In this document: positions 10,466 through 19,387 of the stretch, piece after piece
Layout: the number at the start of each line of letters is the position of its first letter
How positions within the stretch are numbered: the first letter of the stretch is position 1
Assembly (NCBI GenBank): GCA_016946835.1
Contig: JACVTC010000427.1
Location: 1 to 29,584 of the forward strand
DNA length: 29,584 nt
Direction: 5' to 3'
Origin: Neocallimastix lanati (nom. inval.)
Taxonomy: Eukaryota > Neocallimastigomycota > Neocallimastigomycetes > Neocallimastigales > Neocallimastigaceae
The notes under the pieces: generated by a model
Databases searched by the model: none
What the model was told of the DNA's origin: nothing
The model's input: only the letters and a program-made list of their open reading frames with translations
Program-made: the position numbers and the translations under genes

Positions 10466-11440
10466 TATTACGAAAAAGAAATGTAAATGATAAATATTCC
10501 CCAATTGAATATAATTATTTAAAAAAAGATAATTCATATAAAGACATCTGGAAAGTTTTATTTTTTTCTGGTTATTTAACAGAAGCAGATGAAGAAGAAT
10601 ATAAAGAAAACATCAAAAATATGAATGATAAAATGATAAAAATTAAATCAAATAAATCTAAATTAATGGAAATAGATTCAAATGAAATTCAATCCTATAA
10701 AAATAATTTACTTGAAAAAAAGGAATGGAATGATATAATATATTTTAAAATTCCAAATCAAAAAGTTTTAGAATACTTACATCATTTAATTGATGAATTA
10801 AATAACAAAAAAAAATAAAAAAAAATATAAATCTAAGAAAAAGACTCCTATTCAGTAAATGATATTCTAAATGAATTTATTAATAAAATTTATAAAAAAA
10901 AAAAAAAATTAAAAAAAAAAATTAAAAGTAATTAATGAAAATTTAAGTAAATATCTATCAATATTTAGTTTACATCATTTCGTCATGTACCTATTAGTAA
11001 CAAAAGGAAATCAAAGAAATCAAAGAAAACTACGGAATCGACAGAATCGACGGAAAGTTCACCTCCTGAAAATTTTTATCAACTATTTTTAATGCAGTTG
11101 TTTTTTTAATCTTAATGTTAAAGATTTAGCATCAGAACAAGAAAGTGGACACGGTATAATTGATATAGGTTTTCCTAATGAAAAAGTAAAAGATGAATAT
11201 ATTATAATTGAAATTAAAGTACCAAAGAGCGATGACAAGAACTCTTTGAGTGAAGCATGTAAAATAGCTATAAACCAAATTGATAAAAAAAAATATGATG
11301 AAAAATTTAAATTTAATGATTTTACAAGTATTATAAAGTATGGTATGGCTTTTTTTTAGAAAAAATGCCTTATTGAAATGAAAGTAAATGATGGAAATAT
11401 AAAAGAATATGAAAATAATGAAAATGATAATAAAACTTAA
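10466..11440 (+). pseudogene. Copy A: C-terminal fragment of AAA-like/PD-(D/E)XK gene
   Basis: Clearly homologous to the last third of the gene at 23651-26683. The first open piece (to 10818) reads SYKDIWKVLFFSGYLTEADE, EEYKENIKNMND, NDIIYFKIPNQKVLEYLHH, matching the winged/lid region of the full copy. It then loses frame in poly-A runs, resumes with the short KSKKSKK-TEST-ESSPPE linker (about 11010-11065), and from about 11102 to 11358 encodes the nuclease core: ASEQESGHGIIDIGF, DEYIIIEIKV, ACKIAINQIDKKKY. All PD-(D/E)XK signature residues are still present although the frame is broken (T-run at about 11100; stop in tttttttag near 11357). No P-loop region; homology begins just after a 20-base T run, and an ATG at 10414 before it is probably accidental. 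The end TAA at 11440 matches the full copy's stop. Confidence 0.8.
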
Positions 11441-11449
11441 AGGTAAAAC

Positions 11450-11480
<31 letters not shown>

Positions 11481-11930
11481 AATAAAAAATAATATAATGC
11501 AAAAAAAAAAAAAATTAAAAAAAATAAGCAAACATTAAGAATATCTAATTTATATAATTTTTTTTTTGGAAATAAATAAATAGATAATTAATAAATAGAT
11601 AATTAATAATTTAATAATTAATAAATAAAATTAATAGTTATTGAATAATTGAATATTATTAATAATTGAATAATTAAATAATATATAATAATTGAATAAT
11701 TAAATAATAAATAATAATATTAAGACAAAAAATTTTATAAATTTATTTTTATTTTAATAATAATTATTATTTATTTTATTAATAATTGTTTAAAATTCAA
11801 CATTTTATATTTTATTTTAATTAAATAATAATAAATAAATATATTAAAATTATTTTATAAAAAAAAAAAAATTATCATCATATAATTGAAAAGTTTTTAC
11901 TTTTTTTTTATTATTATTATTATTAATTTT
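11441..11930 (+). repeat. 3' flank shared with the full-length AAA-like gene
   Basis: The sequence after the stop of copy A matches that after 26683: aggtaaaactaataataaaa, ataatataatgcaa, aataagcaaacattaagaat, aagacaaaaaattttataaa, ttgtttaaaattcaacattt, and the gtttttactttt/ATT tract. The duplication therefore included about 500 bp of downstream DNA or 3' UTR. Confidence 0.7.
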
Positions 11931-12026
11931 TTTTTTTTATTATTATTTTTTTTTTTATTATTAATTTTTTTTTATTATTAAATTTTTTTTTATTATTAAT
12001 TTTTTTTTTATTATTAATTTTTTTTA

Positions 12027-12067
<41 letters not shown>

Positions 12068-12340
12068 GTATTTTTCAGTTAAAAATTATAAAAAAATTTT
12101 TTTTTTTTTTTTTTTTTTTTAATTTCATTTTAATTCTTATTTGAGGGAATTTAAACTAAATTTTAACTTTAATCATGAATCAATGAATGAATGAATTTTT
12201 TATTATTTAAATTTATAATCAAAATTTTAAAAATTAACTATTTTTATTAAAATTTTATATATTTCTTTAAATTTTTGTTTTATTTGATATGAAGTTTTTT
12301 ATTAAGAAGGTTTATTTATAAGTAAATATAAAATAGGTTA
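11931..12340. other. T-rich spacer
   Basis: Long poly-T runs (12031-12066, 12101-12120), ATT interruptions, and no coding signal. Confidence 0.65.
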
Positions 12341-12348
12341 ACTAGCCA

Positions 12349-12501
12349 TGTTCAACATCATGAAATTTACATGAATTTATACTAAAATGTGGCTTGTTCT
12401 AGAATACTTTTAATTAATTACATTATATTATTGTTTATATTAATAATTTATATGATCATTATTCTAGATTCATTTAATATATAAATTCACATATTGTAAC
12501 A
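12349..12501 (-). mobile_element. Probable degraded solo LTR of a copia-type element
   Basis: Bounded by TGTTCAACA and TGTAACA. Contains tgtggcttgttctaga (12388-12403), identical to a 16-mer inside the LTR at 27369-27566. No target-site duplication is visible and internal sequence is diverged, so the ends are approximate. Orientation assigned by analogy with the 27.4-kb element. Confidence 0.4.
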
Positions 12502-12604
12502 AATTTTTATTAATATTTGTTAATATTAGGAATTTGGAAATTTATATGTTAACTTTATTAAATGAATATATTATGATTAAGGGTTATTATTGAGCTACTT
12601 ATAT

Positions 12605-12794
12605 TGTTAACTAAAGATTAAACTAATACGAATTTACAGGTATTTATATGTTTATAATGTGGCTTGTATATTTAATTTATTACAATATGCATTAACATAT
12701 TTGACAATGTATTAAATAGACTTCAATTAAGTTATTTTAATATGTTTTTAATAAAATATGACACTTTATTTCATATGTTTCACCTATTCTAACA
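12605..12794 (-). mobile_element. Probable second degraded solo LTR
   Basis: Starts TGTTAACTAAAGATTAAA, ends TTCTAACA, and carries tgtggcttgt at 12658, 53 bp from its start. The LTR at 27369 has ggttaacaaagatttaaag and the same motif at a similar offset, and total lengths are close (190 and 198 bp). No target duplication seen. Confidence 0.4.
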
Positions 12795-12970
12795 GTTAAT
12801 ATAAATAATAAAAATAATAAATTATTTTATATATCAAATGGATTAACCATTCCAAACCCTAATAAATAAAATAAAAATAATTTAAAATATACAATAATTG
12901 AAAAAATATATTTATATTTATATATTTATATAATATAATATAATATAAAATTGTTTAAATTTTCTGTAAT

Positions 12971-13015
12971 TTATTTTATTTTATTTTATTTTATTTTATT
13001 TTATTTTATTTTATT
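12971..13015. repeat. TTTTA pentanucleotide microsatellite
   Basis: Nine uninterrupted TTTTA units. Homology of copy B to the full AAA-like gene begins about 30 bp downstream. The open frame that starts at 12951 is hydrophobic only because it reads through this tract, so its first ~30 codons are not a real N terminus. Confidence 0.9.
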
Positions 13016-13044
13016 TTTTTATATATTATTTTATTTTTTCTTTA

Positions 13045-13825
13045 AAGATAATTATTTTAGTGATTGCTATGAATTTACTGAAGACGAATTAAAAAACGTG
13101 TTATTCAATTTTTGTATTTCTGATAGCAAAGAAAAAATTGACAGTGATAACACAAAAGATGGAATTAAAGAAAGACTTATAAAAAAAAAATATTGTGGAT
13201 ATTTTTATTTTTCTGATAAAGGTATTATTAAAAATATTTATTATCCATATTATATAATAAAATTCTTTCAGAAATATAAGAATAAAAGTGATAATTTTGA
13301 ATTATCCAATTATTGGATTTATTCAGAGAAAAATGAAGAATTAAAAAATCTTCTTAAAATTAGTATCCTTAATTTTGATGTGGAATTTTTAAATTTATTA
13401 TGTGGTAAAATAATTGAATTTTCATTTGATAAACTTTCACTAATTGAATAAAATTATTTAACATATGAAGACCGCTAGAAAGTTTTATATTTTTTTTTGG
13501 TTATTAACAGTAGCAGACGAAGAAGAATATAAAGAAAATATAAAAAATATGAATAAATTAATTATAAAAATTTCATCAAATAACCCTAAAGTAGTTAAAT
13601 ATGGATGCAGATGAAATTCAAGAATATAAAAATAGATTAATTAAAAAAAAAAAAAAAAAAAGAAATCGAAAGATATAATATATTTTAAAATTCCAAATAG
13701 AGAATTTTTAGAATATTTACGCCATTTTATTGATGAATTAAATCATCAATAAATATATATCTAAGAAAAAGACACTTTTTTCAGTAAATAATATTCTAAA
13801 TGATTTTATTGATAATAATAATAAT
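13045..13825 (+). pseudogene. Copy B: middle fragment of AAA-like/PD-(D/E)XK gene
   Basis: Homologous to the part of the full gene just after its Walker B region: KDNYFSDCYEFTEDELKNVL, DGIKERLIKKKYCGYF, KNIYYPYYIIKFF, NFDVEFLNLLCGKIIEF. It is open until the TAA at 13451. Broken homology then continues: YLTYEDR, a lost DIWKVLFFSGYL equivalent near 13480-13500, ADEEEYKENIKNMN, and IIYFKIPNREFLEYLRH. Sequence similarity stops in an AAT tract at about 13820. Both ends coincide with simple repeats. No P-loop and no nuclease core remain, so no activity is expected. Confidence 0.8.
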
Positions 13826-13829
13826 AATA

Positions 13830-13864
<35 letters not shown>

Positions 13865-13915
13865 TTAAATAATAATAATAATAATAATAATAAATAATTA
13901 AATAATAATAAATAA
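13815..13915. repeat. AAT/AATA microsatellite
   Basis: Interrupted AAT repeats, including two copies of aaataattaaataataata. It forms the 3' boundary of copy B homology. Confidence 0.85.
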
Positions 13916-13970
13916 TAAATATTTATTTTCTTATAATTGTATTTCGTTGAAAATATTTATTTTTATCTTA

Positions 13971-14248
13971 TGTTAAGATTTTTATTAATCACACTTTATA
14001 TTTATTATATTAAACGAATTCACATACATAATATAATTTATAAAGAGCAAATTTATATTTCTATCTAAAATAATTTTACATTGATTCATTATTATGTATA
14101 TTTTTTAATGATATACGCCACAATATACATAAATTTATTTTTTTTTTATAATTAAGTTTTTTTTTTTTTTATACTTCTATTTACGTTAATTTTATTTTAT
14201 ATTTATTTATTATTTATTTTATTTATTATATTAAACTTATTTCTAACA
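13971..14248 (-). mobile_element. Candidate LTR of a copia remnant
   Basis: The right end is well defined: ctaaca (14243-14248) directly abuts the purine tract TACAGGGGAGA (minus strand, 14249-14259), the standard junction of polypurine tract and 3' LTR (TGTTAG). The left end is a guess at tgttaag (13971), which gives TGTTA...TAACA termini. Confidence 0.4.
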
Positions 14249-14360
14249 TCTCCCCTGTAAGTTTAATGCTCTTCTATTCTTGTTAATAAAATATTTCTCT
14301 AATTGTTTCATTACAGATTCATTTAAATATTTTGTTAAAAAGTCAAGCCAAATTATTTTT
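14243..14360 (-). pseudogene. Ty1/copia RNase H C-terminal fragment
   Basis: The minus strand reads IIWLDFLTKYLNESVMKQL, EKYFINKNRRALNLQGRC, then stop at 14243. DFLTK followed by a helix and an LxGxC end is the typical C terminus of copia polyproteins, and the stop overlaps the LTR start as usual. Upstream coding sequence is lost in a poly-T run. Confidence 0.55.
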
Positions 14361-15663
14361 CAATTTTTATATAATTTAATTTTTTTTTTTTTTTTTTTTT
14401 TTTTTAATTAATTTCTTTTATTTTGTGATATTTTAAATTTATATTTCTCTGACTTTTGATTATATACTTTCGTTCTTACTATTATAAATTGTGGCTTTAT
14501 TTATCTGACATTTAAATTTATATATTTTATAGTTATACCTCTTGAATAAAAAAAAAAAAAAAAAAGTTTTATAATTTAGTAATTTTGAGTTTTTGTACAA
14601 TATAACGAAAGGGAAGTTATATAAAAAAAAAAAGGAAAAATAAAAGAAAAAATTTTTATTTTCGTGGTGGTTAATTTAAATTTTATTTATTATTTAATAA
14701 ATTTTTGGTATTAAAATTTTATATTAAATAAAGTTTTCATTATAAAAAAATTTTTTTTTTTTTTTTAACATTAATGGAGCATCCATCAAAGTTGGATTTT
14801 ATAAAAAATAAAAAGAAAAAAAAAATTAATACATTTTGTTAATATTTTAAAAAAAATAAAAAAAAAAAAATAAAATAAATAGTTAAAATAAAATTTAAAT
14901 TTAAATTTAGAAATATAAAAATATAAATATAAAAAATAAAAATATAAATATAAAATATAAATATTAAAAATAAAAAAAAAAAGAATAAATATAAAATATA
15001 AATATTAAAAATAAAAAAAAAAAAAATAAAAAAAAAAAAAAAAAATAAAAAAAAAATAAAAATAGTCAATAAATTCAATCAAGATGAAAATTAATATTCT
15101 CTATTTAATTTTTTTTTCTTTTATTGGTTTACCTACATTTATTATATAGTTTATATATTTCATTTTTTTTATTTTATATTATATTTGAATTTTTTTTTTT
15201 TTAAATAATGATAGTATTAAAAAAAAATAGTTTTACAAATATTAATTATTTTTAAAAACTTAAAATATTTAATAAAGAAATGGATTAAATCTTTTTTTTT
15301 CTTTTTTTTAAATTATTCATTATATAATAAATTTATTTAAATTAAATTAATTTGAAATTTAAAATTTATAAAATTATCTCTGATTTTGTTTCAGAAAATT
15401 CTTTTATTTAGAATTTTTGGGAAAAAAAATTTTTTTATTTTTTTTATTATTTTTATATATTTATTAGTGTTAGAAGACAAAAAATAAAATAAAATAGATA
15501 AAGAAATATATTATTATTTTTGCTACACCAAAATATTGAGTTAAAAACTATAAGAAAAAGAAACTTGAATGGTCATCAATCTACGGTCATTACAAAATAA
15601 ATTATAAAAGTATTTTTACAAAATAACCAATAATTATGGTCATATTTTCAATTTAAAAAAATA

Positions 15664-15694
<31 letters not shown>
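14361..15694. other. AT-rich spacer, 1.3 kb
   Basis: Low complexity, including A-rich TAAAAATA repeats at 14830-15065 whose minus strand reads as a meaningless Phe/Ile run. A short less biased patch (about 14768-14800, aatggagcatccatcaaagt) could be a retroelement scrap but cannot be assigned. No gene supported. Confidence 0.6.
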
Positions 15695-15695
<1 letters not shown>

Positions 15696-15945
15696 GAAAA
15701 CTAGGAGTAAAGTCATCGACCCTCTTTTTCCTAAGGCTTTCTTCTTTCCTCCTATACTTCAAATAAATTAAGTAAACTCCACTAAACCCTTAGTGGTCCA
15801 GTGGTCCACCTCCACCTAAAGTCTATCTCAAAAGTTCAAAAGAAGTATATCATATCCCTCTGCCGAACTAAAACTATTTTTTTTTTTTTTTCTGAAGAAA
15901 AGAGAACCCTACCCTACCTAGAAAACGAAATTAAAGTTTATCAAA
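15695..15945. other. GC-richer island of unknown origin
   Basis: About 250 bp with clearly more C and G than its surroundings and a plus-strand pyrimidine bias (gaccctctttttcctaaggc, ttctttcctcctatacttc). It has a hairpin ccacta-aaccct-tagtgg (about 15779-15796), followed by direct repeats gtggtccagtggtccacctc, then gaaccctaccctacctag. It is preceded by a 27-base A run. No convincing protein in any frame, and I could not fit a tRNA (no TTC-arm box) or 5S rRNA. It may be a transposon scrap, an RNA gene or an insertion. Confidence 0.4.
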
Positions 15946-15991
15946 TTTTTTTTTTATATATTGATAAGAATTTTAATATATTATATTATTA

Positions 15992-16022
<31 letters not shown>

Positions 16023-16099
16023 CGCTTAATTTTTTTTAACTACTAATAATAATATAAAAACGATAAAAAAAATTAAACTATAAAAAAAAGGATATAATT

Positions 16100-16310
16100 A
16101 TAATAATAATAATAATAGAAATAATAATAATAATAGAATTAATAATAATAATATAAATATTAATAATAAAAGAAATATTAATAATAATAGAAATAATAAT
16201 TTACAATTACTCAAACTAAATAAAAAATAAAAATAAAAATAAAAATAAAAATTATTGTAGAGTTAATTTTTAGTTTTTAATTAATAAATAATAATAATAA
16301 TAATAATAGA

Positions 16311-16344
<34 letters not shown>

Positions 16345-16504
16345 GAATTAATAATAATAATATAAATATTAATAATAAAATAAATATTAATAATAAAATA
16401 AATATTAATAATAAAAGAAATAATAATTTACAATTATTTACAGTAAATAAAAAATAGAAATAAAAATAAAAATTATTGTAGAGTTAATTTTTAGTTTTTA
16501 ATTA
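16100..16504. repeat. Tandem duplication, period ~221 bp
   Basis: Two copies of an AAT-rich block ending in attattgtagagttaattt then ttagtttttaatta. The ends fall at 16251-16283 and 16472-16504. Internal landmarks such as gaattaataataataatata and aataatttacaatta are shared; the second copy is longer through extra AAT and taataaaataaatat units. Confidence 0.85.
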
Positions 16505-17200
16505 AATATAATTAACTAATAACAAAAATAATAAAAAAGATTATAATAAAAAAAAAAAATAATAAGAAAAAAAAAAAGAGTTTTAATAATATATAACTGT
16601 AAAAACAACTTTATTATTATTATTATTATTATTATTATTTTATAATGTAGAAAACAAATATAAAAAAAAATTTAAGAATATTAAAATATATATATATATT
16701 TTTTTAAAATAATGCTTTAAATATTTTTAAAATATTTATTATTATCCTTGTTAAAAGTGTTTACACTTTTATTAACTTTGATTAATTAACTTGATTACTA
16801 AATAATATTATAAATACAAATAAGTTTTAATATTAGGTATTAATAATAAAATTCAATATCTTGATTATTAAATAATGTTATATAGAAATAATGATAAAAT
16901 TGTTTAAATTTTCTTTTTTTTTTTTTATATTTTATTTATTTATTTATTTTTTTTTTTTTATTATATTTTATTTTATTATTTTTTTTTTTTATTTCTAAAT
17001 TTTAAATTTCAATAAAAAATAATTTTTAATTTATATTTTAATAAATGTAATGAAAATTTTCAAATAATAAAGATTGGCATTTTTGTGGACCTTTTGTATG
17101 CAATTTTAAAAAAAAAAAAATAAAACATAAAGTAATTAAAAGAAAATGTAGAATTAATAATTATTAATTGAACTTTATTTTATTAATATGGAATTCATTA
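16505..17200. other. AT-rich spacer
   Basis: No gene seen. One perfect inverted repeat, taaaagtg (16752-16759) with cacttttA (16764-16771) around a 4-nt loop, is followed by T-rich low complexity at 16915-16992. Confidence 0.6.
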
Positions 17201-17463
17201 AAGGTAATTACCATTTACAACATTTATGAAAAATAATGAATTTATATATATATAAATTATGGCTTGCGTAAAATATAAAGAAGATTAAAAATAAAGAATT
17301 TAAAAATAATTAAATTTAATAAAATGTGGACTATAAAAGGTAATTTATAATTTAAATTATAAAATGATATATGTCAAAAAAAAAAAAAATCTTTTTTTTT
17401 TTTAAATAAATTCCCTTTCAAATTTAAATTTAAATTTTTATTTTTTTTTTTTTTGTTGTTCTG
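17201..17463 (-). mobile_element. Probable degraded copia LTR
   Basis: Contains tatggcttgcg at 17258, a variant of the tgtggcttg motif of the other LTRs. It sits directly left of a minus-strand RNase H relic, exactly where a 3' LTR should be. Ends cannot be defined. Confidence 0.3.
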
Positions 17464-17850
17464 CTAAAAAATTAGGTTTGTTAATTTAGTCATTTTGTCT
17501 CCATTAATATATTTAGTTGGAACATCGTCGGCAAACATGTATTTTATTAAGTTTTGATATATATCTGAGTATGATTCTTTTATTTTTATTTTTTTTTTTT
17601 TGTTTTTGATAGTAATCCTTGATAAAATTGAATTTTTATATTTATGAGTTTTTGAAATTTGAATTTAATTTGCTTGTTTTCTATGATTGCTTTACTTAAT
17701 GAATTAACCATAAATATAATTAATTTAATATTTAATTTTGAAATAACTCTAATAAATCACTTTTTATCTAGAGAACTTTCTTTAAGACATTCAATAATAT
17801 TTATGGTATTCGGCTTCAATAGTAGAAAGTCTCTTCGGTTGAATGTCTCC
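17464..17850 (-). pseudogene. Ty1/copia RNase H relic
   Basis: The minus strand reads IQPKRLSTIEAEYHKYY (copia SKxQxxxxxSTxEAEY motif) near 17850-17800. After frameshifts it reads CLKESSLDKK, IIFMVNSLSKAIIENKQ (normally DNxxA) and, ending at a TAG at 17464, MFADDVPTKYINGDKMTKL then TNLIF. The last part aligns with the RNase H end of the element at 27.6 kb (EMLADAF...DINGTKM...NKIF). Many stops and shifts: an old, inactive remnant. It is less AT-rich than the DNA around it. Confidence 0.65.
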
Positions 17851-17921
17851 TTAAGCTGGCAATCATAATGAATTCTTTCTCATAAGAAATATTTAGTCCA
17901 AGAAGTTATATTTATTAAATT

Positions 17922-18011
17922 TCGATACCTATTGTCAATGGTATCGATATTTAAATGGAACTGTTATGCAATTCAACTTTAAAGCTGAATCTCTAGAAAT
18001 TCCTCTCTAGA
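17922..18011. other. Three consecutive palindromes
   Basis: tcgatacc (17922-17929) pairs with ggtatcga (17940-17947), with inner attg/caat. attcaacttt (17971-17980) abuts aaagctgaat (17981-17990), a 20-bp palindrome with one mismatch. tctaga (17992-17997) pairs with tctaga (18006-18011). They lie just upstream, in element orientation, of the RNase H relic. Function unknown. Confidence 0.5.
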
Positions 18012-18074
18012 TAAGTGATTATATTTTTATGATTCCACTCGGTGTCAAAAATTTTTGGACAAGGATATTAACTA

Positions 18075-18076
<2 letters not shown>

Positions 18077-18115
<39 letters not shown>
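18077..18115. repeat. Poly-A homopolymer, 39 bases
   Basis: Uninterrupted run of A separating a minus-strand RNase H relic from a plus-strand integrase relic. Confidence 0.9.
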
Positions 18116-18119
<4 letters not shown>

Positions 18120-18120
18120 T

Positions 18121-18420
18121 TTATATGACCTTTAAACAGTCAAAACGACGATGATCGGTGATATAACTCATTTTATTTATCTAACTTTTATAAAATTAAG
18201 AATTACTTTCAGTTTTAGTTTGAACCATATATATTTTCAAGAAAAATAAGTGGAGAGTTTGTTTCATGTATGACAGATGCGTATATGTGGACAATTTACA
18301 AATCAAAGGTATTAAATCAAAAATATATAAAGTCGTATTATGAAATAAAGAAAAAAGTTTTTAATAAAATATCAAAATAAAAAGAAGGTGGATTCTCTAC
18401 TAAGGAATTAAAATTAAACT
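18121..18420 (+). pseudogene. Ty1/copia integrase-core relic
   Basis: The plus strand from 18252 reads GEFVSCMTDAYMWTIYKSKV, LNQKYIKSYYEIKKKVFNKI, then a stop and KEGGFSTKELKLN. This matches the integrase pattern (Y/F-V-x-F-x-DAYS-R-x-x-x-x-Y-x-x-KS, then a D-x-GGEF-x-S-KE-like motif). A weaker upstream piece, TVKTTMIGDITHFIYLTFI in another frame near 18140-18195, would be the first catalytic region. The first acidic residue and the DNGGEF Asp/Asn are not preserved (KEGGF). Opposite orientation to the adjacent RNase H relic, so the two are rearranged or come from different insertions. Confidence 0.5.
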
Positions 18421-18508
18421 AAATAATCAAAGCTATACTAATACCATTTCACAAATACTTTTAATTAACAATATATTAACAAAATTTAAAAGTAACAAGC
18501 ATTAGAAA

Positions 18509-18546
<38 letters not shown>

Positions 18547-19342
18547 GCTATATTCAACAATAAATAGAGAGATCAGCAAAGAATAAATTATTTTTAAATA
18601 AAATAAAAATATAAAAATACAATGAGTATTGTTAATATATTTAGTACGTTGTAAAAATAGAAAAGAATAATTCTTAAGAATTATCAAAAAAAAATTAAGA
18701 AGCAAAGATATTATATATTGATAACAAAAACATTAAAAAGAGCAAGTATATTTTCTTACTATATAGACTGGGATAACCCTCTTCCCATTAAAAAGAAGCA
18801 CATTATCAAATATAGATAAGGTTATTTAATAACACAATTGACATTGATAATCTTTTCTAAAATTTCGATAAAGCCAACTGTAAAAATTATACTAAATTTA
18901 TTATAAAAGATAATTTAAATAGCTTTAATTTATTTATAATAATATATAGTAGTATTTTTATTTAAAAATAAGATAAAACATATTTATTTTATGTTAAATT
19001 AATACTTATAATTATAATTAAAATATAAATACTGTTAAGTAATAATTTAAATTATATAAATTTTCAGAATTTCTTAAAATATTACTTTTTTGTTATTCAA
19101 TAAAAATAGACTTGAAAAAAAGAAATTGAATAGAATAAAGTAAATTATTTTGATGCTTTTTTTTTTTTTTTTTTATTTTTTTGATATTAATGATTGATAT
19201 TTATAAAAATTAAAAAATAAAATAATTAAAATTATTTAAAAAAAATTAAAAAAAAAAAAAAATAAAAAAAAATAAAAAATAAAAAAAAAATAAAAAATTA
19301 AAAAAAAAAAAAAATTTTAATTAAAATTTTAATTAAAAAAAA

Positions 19343-19380
<38 letters not shown>

Positions 19381-19387
19381 GTTTTGT
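18421..19387. other. AT-rich spacer with possible retroelement scraps
   Basis: Poly-A run at about 18512-18542. A less biased patch at 18740-18890 (tatagactgggataaccctc) may be a further copia scrap (frame reads IFSYYIDWDNPLPIKKKH), but I cannot place it. From 18960 on it is low complexity, ending in alternating A and T runs (19240-19379). Confidence 0.5.

Noticed and set aside
14700-14730. Retroelement primer-binding site (ttttggtattaaaa)
   Set aside because: Only TGGTAT matches the usual initiator-tRNA complement; too short in AT-rich DNA and with no adjoining LTR end.
14839-15078. 79-codon minus-strand Phe/Ile frame
   Set aside because: Pure TAAAAATA low complexity; no gene-like features.
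15770-15850. tRNA gene in the GC-richer island
   Set aside because: No acceptor/anticodon/T-arm set can be paired and no GTTCRANNC box is present.
15801-15992. 63-codon plus-strand frame across the GC-richer island
   Set aside because: Crosses a poly-T tract, no recognisable domain, codon use unlike the real genes.
17659-17868. 69-codon plus-strand frame
   Set aside because: Antisense of the copia RNase H relic, whose motifs read on the minus strand.
18502-18705. 67-codon minus-strand Phe/Leu frame
   Set aside because: Driven by a poly-A run; no conservation or start context.
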